Shown here one piece after another: positions 1-5,710 of a stretch of DNA of 5,710 nucleotides. The stretch lies in assembly GCA_028694115.1 (NCBI GenBank), contig JAQUUB010000188.1, forward strand, positions 1 through 5,710. The letters are read 5' to 3'. Origin of the DNA: Lachnospiraceae bacterium (GTDB lineage Bacteria; Bacillota_A; Clostridia; Lachnospirales; Lachnospiraceae). Position numbers and translations under genes: made by a program. The stretch's first letter is position 1, and each line of letters opens with the position of its first letter. The notes beneath the pieces are model-generated. The model was not told the origin of the DNA. It saw only the letters and a program-made list of their open reading frames with translations, and searched no databases.

Positions 1-124
1 GAATGTGAATAACGGATAATATAGGATTATCTTGTATTGACGGATAATAAAGAGTTAGCTGTTGATTATTTATTGTGAAGTGGAAACGAAGAATAATATT
101 TAAATTATTCCGTATTTTTAGCTA
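1..124 (+). repeat. Left inverted terminal repeat
   Basis: Bases 1-117 match the reverse complement of 5594-5710 perfectly. The match continues to base 124 with mismatches only at 118 and 119, so the repeat fades by divergence rather than being cut. Inside are a 10-base direct repeat ACGGATAATA (12-21 and 40-49, 28 bases apart), a dyad GATAAT-5-ATTATC at 15-31, and a second dyad GAATAAT-6-ATTATTC at 91-110. Such internal sub-repeats are typical of terminal binding sites for transposases or site-specific recombinases. An open frame of 16 codons starts at a GTG at 75 and stops at the TAA at 123-125; it is probably not a gene. Confidence 0.95.
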
Positions 125-128
125 AAAT
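99..128 (+). promoter_or_regulatory. Weak candidate promoter for the STAND nuclease gene
   Basis: A TTTAAA at 99-104 (4 of 6 to the -35 consensus) and a TAAAAT at 123-128 (5 of 6 to the -10 consensus) are separated by 18 bases and lie about 65 bases before the ATG at 195. The -35-like part is in the repeat and the -10-like part straddles its inner edge, so the right end does not have the same -10. In DNA this AT-rich such matches arise easily by chance, so the support is thin. Confidence 0.2.
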
Positions 129-176
129 TGGTTCTATTTAATTAATGTCTCTTAAAGTGGAACCAGAATTATATGA

Positions 177-182
177 AAAGGA
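177..182 (+). promoter_or_regulatory. Ribosome binding site of the STAND nuclease gene
   Basis: AAAAGGA-type purine tract with 12 bases to the ATG at 195, a little longer than ideal. An in-frame TGA at 174-176 rules out any longer start, and no other start codon follows for about 45 residues. The ATG at 195 is therefore the only good choice despite the spacing. Confidence 0.5.
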
Positions 183-194
183 AAAGAAAATAGG

Positions 195-3100
195 ATGCAC
201 ATATTAGATTGGGGGAAAATAGCCGAAAGTAGTTTAAATAAGCAAGTACGAACGACTGAAAATTCTAACGATAGCCATGCGACTAATAAAGGTATACTTT
301 TTGAGCATGTAATTGAAAAATTGCTGGCGGCCATGTTCCCGGAGGAAACATGGAAACGAACTGGTGAATCTCATGATGGAAAAAAAGACTTTGTATATCC
401 CGCAGAAGAGTACTTAAAAGAGCAGAAATGGGCTGAATGCAAAAATTACAATAACAATCTTTCTATCAATGTCATTGCACCTACTCTCATTATGGGTGCA
501 ATTAAGGAAATTGAGTGCATATTCTTTTTTTCCTACAGTCCTTTGAATGATACTGCAATTGAAAATCTTTTGTGTTATTCAGAAATGGAACGGTTAGTCA
601 TCAGAATTTTTGATGGCAATCTTCTTGAAAGTCTGATTTGCAAATATCACGCTGTAAATGGTTTGGAAGAATTCTTTCCTAATACAGATTTTGAGAAGGC
701 TCGTGTGGAACTTGAAAAAACTCCACTTCGCATAATTAAGACATTGTGGGACCTAAATGGCAACAAAGTGCCCTCGACACATCGATTTGAATTAGGAGAG
801 TCTTTCTATTATCATGTAACAATCCAGAACCTTACATGGAAACCAGTGGACTATGAAATATCATTCCGAGTTGGCAATCAGAAGGTTTTACATTGTGCTG
901 GCAACACATATAAGACAGCACTTCCATTTGCAGAAATCAAGGGATATTCTGCTTTATGTGAAACGCTGAATCCTGGCAACACTAGATGTATTGCCAAAGT
1001 TATCACTAATGACATATCCAAATCAGTTTGTGAAGCAATTTCAGTCATAGATGAGCCGTATCTAGCTTGGTCGGGAGAGAATGCACTCAAGGCGCAAGAA
1101 GATGGGAGACAGCATCTCGCAAAAAAGAAAATGCAGCCTTTGATTATCGTGGGTCAAAGCGGCACTGGTAAAAGTACATTAACAGAGATTTTATTGCAGC
1201 AGAAGCAGATTCAGGAGTCTTATCAAGTACTGAAAGTGGATTTAACCTTAGCCCGGAATGTTTGTATGAGAAATCTGCTATCCCAAATTTTTGGAATGCG
1301 AGGAAAAGAGGTTACTCCGAAGGAACAAACAGATGATGAAGAAGTTGCGTTATCCCTACTAATCGGTGCTTACGCCGAAAGCGCAGCCATGATTGCACAG
1401 GCTATGATGAAGTTTTATAATTTAGATCGTCCTTATCTTTTCGTAATTGAGGATATTCAAAAGATAACCAGGCCATATATCTCTCTGATTCGGGAATTAG
1501 ATGGTCAGTCACAGGAGAGAAATTGTCCCATTTATTACTTGTTTACTTTGAATGAAAAAAAAACTTCCCTGGATGAATTACTTTCGCAGTTGGATTGGGA
1601 CAAAAATTATCAAAATCGTGAATGTCGCATTATCAGAACAACAAATTTCAGGAAAAAAGATATTCTCGGTTATATAAAGACTCGATATGGTCTAGAGGAT
1701 ATTGATTCATATTTTGATGGGTTTGAAAAAGAAGTCACTCCTTTGGAGTTGCATGCTTTTTGCGCGGGGCTTCAAAAGGAGCGTGTAATTGCCCCAATAC
1801 CTGGTAAGAAAACATATCAAATTATCCGTCCATTTCAATTTTCTGATGGAGTCCAGCAGATTCTCTATGGAGAAATTCCACTGAAAAACATTTGCAAGCA
1901 GTTGGACAAAGGAGGGCAGGCAGAATTTTTACTGAAATACTTGTATATTGCAGACACATTTACTATAAAGATGGTGTCAAAGAATGCTAGCATTCTCCAA
2001 GGATTGATTGACCAAGGTATATTGCGAGAAAAAGACGGTTTTATCACATTTTATCATGATAAAATTCGATCTGTCCTCGGAAAAGAACTGGCGTTCTCAG
2101 AAGAGGATTATGCTGATATTTTTGCTGACAATGATACGGATGATGCTGCAAAAGCAATATGTGCACTTGAGCAAATTGGTTATCTACGAAATGGACCTAC
2201 ATTTTTGAAAAGCTTTTTTGTTTCAGACGGAAGGATCCGAAAGAGGGAGCAACGGTATCAAATCTGCTGGCTAATTATACAATATTTAAAAAAGCTGTCA
2301 TCTATTGGACTTTGCTCTACCGCACTCAAATTTGTAAGAAAACAATTTCCTGCTTTACGAGAAGAGCAAAGTCATAAGACATTCCTTACTTTTTTAAAGC
2401 ACATTGCTGATTCAGCATTAGAAGAGGGGTGGGACATAGACGAGGAATGCACAGAAAATATAGCTTTTTTTATTAAAAAGTTTTTTGACCGTGCATTGAG
2501 TACCTATAACGATCAAAATTGTCTGTATTACTTCTTGGAATTCGAGAAGATATTTAATAAGCTTAAACATATTTCTGAAGGAAGGCGGAACTTTTGGCTG
2601 GCTCATTACGCAAATCGAGCGGCAATCGCTCTGGATAGAAGGAGTGCTCCATTGACGGTGGAGCCGACTGAAGTAAGAAAAATGTATGAACTCTCCGAAT
2701 TTTATAGTAAACAGGCGGATAATCGAGAACAGATTACCCTGCAAATAGTCGTGGACAATTTTAACCGACATTATGTGTACCGACATGATCTTAACATGAA
2801 TAATATATCTAATTGTTTAGAAAATCTTTGCCAGTTTAAAGATAATGGTATGGAGGGTTCTATGGTATTGGACTATCATTTGCATCTGTTAGAATACATG
2901 AGCGTCCAAACTTTGCCCTTCGATGAGCAGTACATACTAGATTTATTGGATCGAGTGCGCGATGCTCGCCAAAGAAGTGACTCCGCATTCTACACAATTA
3001 AGCTATATATTTTAGAAATCACGATTTTGGCGAGTTGTCATCACTGGAACGAGGCCAACGAATGTTTATCCCAAGCATTTGTATTTGCGTACAAAAAGGA

Positions 3101-3467
3101 GATGCGCCCATATATATATAAGCTGACATACATTAGAACGCATCTGATAATATTTGAAAAAAAAAACATGGACTCACCCGAAGTGTACCAGCAGGCTGTT
3201 CTGGCGTTGGAACAAATGATAGATACACATGGGAGTATGATGCAGAATCTGAAAAGGGAGTCTTTCCTGTTGGTTCAACTAATCCGAATTATCACATACT
3301 TCGACTCCAATGAGATTTCCAGCCTTATTAGTAATTACAGCCAAGAGAATCAAGATCTGCTTAACACAATTTGTGCACACATTAAGGGCGTTCCCACCGA
3401 AATTGACGAATTGCTTGACATGGGAAGTTTTTTTGTAGTGAAAGGCGTAAATTTTCCAACAATTTAA
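195..3467 (+). CDS. Avs-like STAND NTPase with N-terminal Mrr-type nuclease domain (putative anti-phage defence)
   Basis: The 1090-residue protein is multidomain. Residues about 30-150 look like an Mrr-type PD-(D/E)XK endonuclease: E37 in a GxxFE helix, D65 in GKKDF, then the E81-C-K83 pair in AECKNY, all apparently intact. Residues about 185-285 are beta-rich and read like an Ig/CARDB-type sandwich. An AAA/STAND ATPase follows: Walker A GQSGTGKST at 320-328, Walker B LFVIED at 415-420, and a sensor-like strand PIYYLFT at 445-451. A winged-helix-like region at about 575-630 ends in FITFYHDKIRSVL, recalling the F-x-H-[DA]-x-I-R segment of AAA_16/MalT-like STAND ATPases. Residues about 640-1090 are helical and TPR-like, the expected sensor. 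No signal peptide or membrane segment is evident, so it is likely cytoplasmic. In Avs families, binding of a phage protein causes oligomerisation and nuclease activation. That role here is inferred from architecture, and the trigger is unknown. Other NLR-like or abortive-infection ATPases remain possible. Confidence 0.75.
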   Translation: MHILDWGKIAESSLNKQVRTTENSNDSHATNKGILFEHVIEKLLAAMFPEETWKRTGESHDGKKDFVYPAEEYLKEQKWAECKNYNNNLSINVIAPTLIMGAIKEIECIFFFSYSPLNDTAIENLLCYSEMERLVIRIFDGNLLESLICKYHAVNGLEEFFPNTDFEKARVELEKTPLRIIKTLWDLNGNKVPSTHRFELGESFYYHVTIQNLTWKPVDYEISFRVGNQKVLHCAGNTYKTALPFAEIKGYSALCETLNPGNTRCIAKVITNDISKSVCEAISVIDEPYLAWSGENALKAQEDGRQHLAKKKMQPLIIVGQSGTGKSTLTEILLQQKQIQESYQVLKVDLTLARNVCMRNLLSQIFGMRGKEVTPKEQTDDEEVALSLLIGAYAESAAMIAQAMMKFYNLDRPYLFVIEDIQKITRPYISLIRELDGQSQERNCPIYYLFTLNEKKTSLDELLSQLDWDKNYQNRECRIIRTTNFRKKDILGYIKTRYGLEDIDSYFDGFEKEVTPLELHAFCAGLQKERVIAPIPGKKTYQIIRPFQFSDGVQQILYGEIPLKNICKQLDKGGQAEFLLKYLYIADTFTIKMVSKNASILQGLIDQGILREKDGFITFYHDKIRSVLGKELAFSEEDYADIFADNDTDDAAKAICALEQIGYLRNGPTFLKSFFVSDGRIRKREQRYQICWLIIQYLKKLSSIGLCSTALKFVRKQFPALREEQSHKTFLTFLKHIADSALEEGWDIDEECTENIAFFIKKFFDRALSTYNDQNCLYYFLEFEKIFNKLKHISEGRRNFWLAHYANRAAIALDRRSAPLTVEPTEVRKMYELSEFYSKQADNREQITLQIVVDNFNRHYVYRHDLNMNNISNCLENLCQFKDNGMEGSMVLDYHLHLLEYMSVQTLPFDEQYILDLLDRVRDARQRSDSAFYTIKLYILEITILASCHHWNEANECLSQAFVFAYKKEMRPYIYKLTYIRTHLIIFEKKNMDSPEVYQQAVLALEQMIDTHGSMMQNLKRESFLLVQLIRIITYFDSNEISSLISNYSQENQDLLNTICAHIKGVPTEIDELLDMGSFFVVKGVNFPTI

Positions 3468-4568
3468 TTATATATTTCGTAGCAACTCAATGTTTGCCTG
3501 CCGATCAATCACAATATCATTAAAATCCTGTCTGCAGTATTTCCATAGATGGTTTCCCTGAGCGGATGAAAAGCTGTCCACGAAGTAGAGCAAAGGGATT
3601 CGATAATTCCTGATTTGATAGGGGATAAAATTTAAAAAGTCAATATCGTGGGCATCACGGATAGGTGCAGGGTATCGGTATCGCCCAGTCTCGCATATGT
3701 CCATATCCGCAATTACTGTATCTAAATAGGTTTCAGGATTGGCAATTGTAGTGCAGTCCAAAATGAAATAGTCTTTTTTCGCTAAGTGATATTGTGCGAG
3801 AAAATAATCACATGCGGTATGAATATATTCCTCAATTTCGATGGGGATGTGTTCATGTTTGGACATAAAAATACCCTTCGTATCTTCTTTTAAACTCGCT
3901 CCCATACCGCTGTCATGTGTGGAAGTGCCACAGTGGTACGCTATCGCATCTGCAACACATACCGTTTTGTATTGGTAATCCCGAAGCCGTAGGCACAAGT
4001 CGATATCAGAATATGAATGCACCAGTTGTTCATCAAATCCCCCTATATCAATGAATAAGCTACGCTTGATTGCAGAACAGGCTGCACAGGCGGCCAATGG
4101 ATTATGATTCTTTTGAATCAATGAAAAGTCCCGTGGACGTCCAGCATAGGGATGAGGAAAATTGTAATAGCTTGAGGTTATTCCAAACTCCAGAAGATTG
4201 CCAGTAGTAATACTAAGAAGTTTTGCAGATGCATAACCGATTCCATCAAATGCAAGTTCCGCTGTCAGAGCCTCATGGAAACGGTTAGTCACACAGATGT
4301 CAGCATCGCAAAAAATTAGGAATTTCCCCTGGGCATACTCTGCTCCTAAATTAATTGCTTTGGGATACATAAGGTTTTGTGTTTTCGTGACAATCTTACA
4401 TTGCTTTCCAAGCTCCCAGTCAGGGTCAATCTGTGAACCATTCGCGTTATTATCCACAATAATTATTTCGCTTTCTAATGGATCCAACGTTTTTAAAAGT
4501 GAATCAATGCAAAGAGTCAATAAATTTATATTACTATGAAATGGTACAATTACAGAATATTTTTTCAT
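3468..4568 (-). CDS. Family 2 glycosyltransferase with an extra C-terminal domain
   Basis: The 366-residue protein starts directly with the GT-A nucleotide-binding strand (MKKYSVIVPFHSN) and continues with IIIVDNN at 35-41 and the metal-binding DxD as D88-A-D90 in IFCDAD. The acceptor-side region GGFDEQL at 176-182 is followed by SDIDLCLRL at 187-195, where rhamnosyltransferase-like GT2 enzymes usually have ED or DxD; H212 is in AYHCG. These features predict transfer of a sugar from a nucleotide-sugar donor by an inverting mechanism, but donor and acceptor cannot be told. No membrane helices are seen, so it probably acts in the cytosol or at the inner membrane face. Residues about 245-366 exceed the minimal GT2 core and are unassigned. 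It is the second gene of a minus-strand operon behind the phosphotransferase, 15 bases apart. Its stop codon touches that of the convergent STAND gene. Confidence 0.85.
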   Translation of the reverse strand: MKKYSVIVPFHSNINLLTLCIDSLLKTLDPLESEIIIVDNNANGSQIDPDWELGKQCKIVTKTQNLMYPKAINLGAEYAQGKFLIFCDADICVTNRFHEALTAELAFDGIGYASAKLLSITTGNLLEFGITSSYYNFPHPYAGRPRDFSLIQKNHNPLAACAACSAIKRSLFIDIGGFDEQLVHSYSDIDLCLRLRDYQYKTVCVADAIAYHCGTSTHDSGMGASLKEDTKGIFMSKHEHIPIEIEEYIHTACDYFLAQYHLAKKDYFILDCTTIANPETYLDTVIADMDICETGRYRYPAPIRDAHDIDFLNFIPYQIRNYRIPLLYFVDSFSSAQGNHLWKYCRQDFNDIVIDRQANIELLRNI

Positions 4569-4578
4569 ATATGTATAA

Positions 4579-4584
4579 TCCTTT
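4579..4584 (-). promoter_or_regulatory. Ribosome binding site of the glycosyltransferase gene, overlapping the upstream stop
   Basis: On the minus strand AAAGGA shares its first A with the TGA stop of the phosphotransferase gene and lies 10 bases before the ATG at 4568. With only 15 bases between the two genes this supports one transcript and probable translational coupling. Confidence 0.8.
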
Positions 4585-5564
4585 CACATTTTGGCAATAA
4601 AATGTTCGAATATCTCTACCATCTCCTTTGGACAAGGTAAATGGCAGTCATAATAATAAATGAGGTTACACATTGTTTGATAAAATAAATAGCACTGATA
4701 TTTGGGAATGCTAAGGGCGTCGTCTAATGTCACCCTATTGTTTGTTAAACGCGGAACAATTTGCTCTGTGTAGAACTGATTGAATTGATTGCACCCAGAC
4801 AATAGGACTTGTGTCCATCCATAGTCTATATCCCCAAAGCGAGCAAATTCAAAATCTATCAGAGAGACAAGACCTGTTTCCGAGTTATAAATTATATTCG
4901 CCGGCTTGATGTCCATATGGATTAATGTTGGCTGTGAAAATTGGCTGTAATCTAATATCTCGCTGCTCCAATTAATTGCCCGATCAATTTTTTTGCGTGG
5001 ATAGCTGGTAATCAACGGATGTAATGACCTTGCTTTAAGCTTCTTTTTGAGAATGTTTGCACAATCATCAGAAACAAAGGCCCCTCGTTCCGAGTATTGC
5101 GATGCCTTTAAACATGTGAGCTGATCAATCAGTTCCAATAGCCTGTCCGCTATGTGGTTGACTGTACTTTGTGGCAGAGTCTCTGGAAAGGTGTCAAGTG
5201 CCTGACCTTCTATATACGTGGTGATGTAATAGTTCATTCCTTGAAATGCGAATACAGGAACAACAATTTTAGGATAAATATATTCCGCATCTTCCATACT
5301 CAAATTTTGTAAAAAGCGATTGCATAGGAGAAAATTGTCATTTTCTTTGACGGTCTTTAAAAAAAAGGACTTCCTCGAATGGGTACATGTGACAATAAAA
5401 TGAGAAAACCATTCGCCACGTATCATTACTCTATGGGTGGGGTGAAGCTTGACATTGTCACTAGTTGGAATAAGATTATATTCTACCAACCTTTTACCTA
5501 TTTCTTTTTCTAAATCAGCATTATTTACCAAATTCACTTCATGCTCTATACTGGTTTCTTTCAT
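4584..5564 (-). CDS. APH/choline-kinase-fold phosphotransferase
   Basis: From the ATG at 5564 the protein has 326 residues, a normal length for the aminoglycoside phosphotransferase/choline kinase superfamily. The catalytic Brenner motif is intact as H216-M-D218-IKPA-N223, followed by the metal-binding D237-F-E239 in LIDFEFARFGDIDYGW. A lysine in SFFLKTV (K70) is the likely ATP-contacting residue, and YYITTYIEGQ at about 112-121 matches the hinge plus the family's EG motif. It should transfer the ATP gamma-phosphate to a small hydroxyl compound such as an amino sugar, choline, an antibiotic or a glycan precursor; the substrate is not evident. Start choice is uncertain. The ATG at 5564 has the strong purine tract AAAGGGGG (5577-5584) 12 bases upstream. 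The ATG at 5576 touches that tract. A GTG at 5636 inside the terminal repeat would give 350 residues but has no visible ribosome site. It is the first gene of the operon with the glycosyltransferase. A resistance role is possible but not supported by context. Confidence 0.8.
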   Translation of the reverse strand: MKETSIEHEVNLVNNADLEKEIGKRLVEYNLIPTSDNVKLHPTHRVMIRGEWFSHFIVTCTHSRKSFFLKTVKENDNFLLCNRFLQNLSMEDAEYIYPKIVVPVFAFQGMNYYITTYIEGQALDTFPETLPQSTVNHIADRLLELIDQLTCLKASQYSERGAFVSDDCANILKKKLKARSLHPLITSYPRKKIDRAINWSSEILDYSQFSQPTLIHMDIKPANIIYNSETGLVSLIDFEFARFGDIDYGWTQVLLSGCNQFNQFYTEQIVPRLTNNRVTLDDALSIPKYQCYLFYQTMCNLIYYYDCHLPCPKEMVEIFEHFIAKM

Positions 5565-5576
5565 ACAGAATTTCAT

Positions 5577-5584
5577 CCCCCTTT
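5577..5584 (-). promoter_or_regulatory. Ribosome binding site deciding the phosphotransferase start
   Basis: AAAGGGGG on the minus strand matches the ideal AAAGGAGG at 7 of 8 positions, and the odd base can form a G-U wobble. It lies just inside the inner edge of the right terminal repeat. Spacing to the ATG at 5564 is 12 bases and to the ATG at 5576 is zero, so the inner ATG is favoured. Confidence 0.5.
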
Positions 5585-5586
5585 CA

Positions 5587-5710
5587 TAGCTGTAAATACG
5601 GAATAATTTAAATATTATTCTTCGTTTCCACTTCACAATAAATAATCAACAGCTAACTCTTTATTATCCGTCAATACAAGATAATCCTATATTATCCGTT
5701 ATTCACATTC
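5587..5710 (-). repeat. Right inverted terminal repeat
   Basis: This is the reverse complement of the left repeat: perfect over 5594-5710, and extended to 5587 with two mismatches. The same sub-repeats are mirrored here: TATTATCCGT at 5662-5671 and 5690-5699, and dyads at 5680-5696 and 5601-5620. Unlike the left copy, the GTG frame beginning at 5636 stays open past the repeat and runs in frame into the phosphotransferase gene. The longest version of that protein would therefore take about 14 residues from the repeat. Upstream signals for the minus-strand operon must lie in this repeat or outside the window. Confidence 0.95.

Larger units (their letters stand above)
1..5710. mobile_element. 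Putative cargo-only element bounded by 117-bp perfect inverted terminal repeats
   Basis: The two window ends are reverse complements of each other for 117 bases without a mismatch, and they enclose three genes facing inward. No DDE, HUH, serine or tyrosine recombinase and no replication protein is visible in any frame. The layout therefore matches a non-autonomous transposon or mobile insertion cassette moved in trans by an enzyme elsewhere in the genome. Flanking DNA is absent, so a target-site duplication cannot be tested. The outermost bases are GAATGTGAATAA and its complement; a TGT...ACA end would lie three bases in. Alternatives are an invertible (phase-variable) segment, a small linear replicon with terminal repeats, or two repeat copies that happened to bracket the genes. 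The repeats are seen directly; mobility is inference. Confidence 0.6.

Noticed and set aside
37..69. TTGACG as a -35 for an inward promoter in the repeats
   Set aside because: A good -35 match, but no acceptable -10 lies 16-18 bases downstream; the nearest (GATTAT at 64-69) is 21 bases away.
75..125. Short GTG-started frame in the left repeat
   Set aside because: Only 16 codons, no ribosome binding site, and it exists because the same bases form the repeat on the right.
129..165. TGGTTC / GAACCA inverted pair in the leader before the STAND gene
   Set aside because: Six-base arms with a 25-base AT-rich loop are too weak to call an operator or attenuator.
351..360. TGGAAACGAA, also present in the terminal repeat at 81-90
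   Set aside because: A single 10-base match inside coding DNA, with no surrounding similarity to the repeat.
586..600. ATGGAA(A)CGGTTAGTCA-like string shared between about 585-600 and 4275-4291
   Set aside because: An 11-base exact match with one gap is expected by chance in a 5.7 kb AT-rich sequence, and it falls in two unrelated coding regions.
2418..2786. 122-codon open frame on the minus strand
   Set aside because: Entirely antisense to the continuous STAND frame, with no recognisable domain or convincing ribosome site; a shadow frame.
1..5710. CRISPR array, tRNA, rRNA or riboswitch
   Set aside because: No spaced array of repeats, no tRNA-like or rRNA segments, and the only non-coding DNA is the repeats and a 70-base leader.

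Overview
This window looks like one compact, cargo-only mobile element of 5.7 kb. Its first and last 117 bases are perfect inverted repeats of each other (124 bases with two mismatches), and they start and stop exactly at the window edges. Nothing inside resembles a transposase, integrase, resolvase or replication protein. The DNA is AT-rich (under 40% GC by eye). It has Shine-Dalgarno sites of the AAGGAG type and low-GC codon use, which suggests a Firmicutes host, perhaps a Clostridia-like gut anaerobe. That assignment is inference from composition only.

Layout. Positions 1-124 hold the left terminal repeat and 125-194 a short leader. Positions 195-3467 (+) encode a 1090-residue protein. It has an N-terminal Mrr-like PD-(D/E)XK nuclease, a beta-rich linker domain, a STAND/AAA-type P-loop ATPase with a winged-helix-like segment, and a long helical, TPR-like C-terminus. 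This is the architecture of antiviral STAND (Avs) proteins and related NLR-like defence nucleases. From the opposite end, on the minus strand, a two-gene operon encodes an APH/choline-kinase-fold phosphotransferase (4584-5564, or from a GTG at 5636 inside the repeat) followed by a family 2 glycosyltransferase (3468-4568). The two transcription units converge and their stop codons abut with no base between them. There is almost no non-coding DNA apart from the repeats.

How the genes may work together. The STAND nuclease is most likely an intracellular anti-phage sensor-effector that degrades DNA when its C-terminus recognises an invader. The kinase/glycosyltransferase pair looks like a separate glycan- or metabolite-modifying module. 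It may alter a surface glycan or other small substrate, but nothing in the sequence identifies that substrate. Element-encoded mobility is not visible, so the element is either mobilised in trans (like a mobile insertion cassette), an invertible segment, or an old insertion. The repeats contain internal direct and dyad repeats that look like binding sites for a recombinase or transposase encoded elsewhere.
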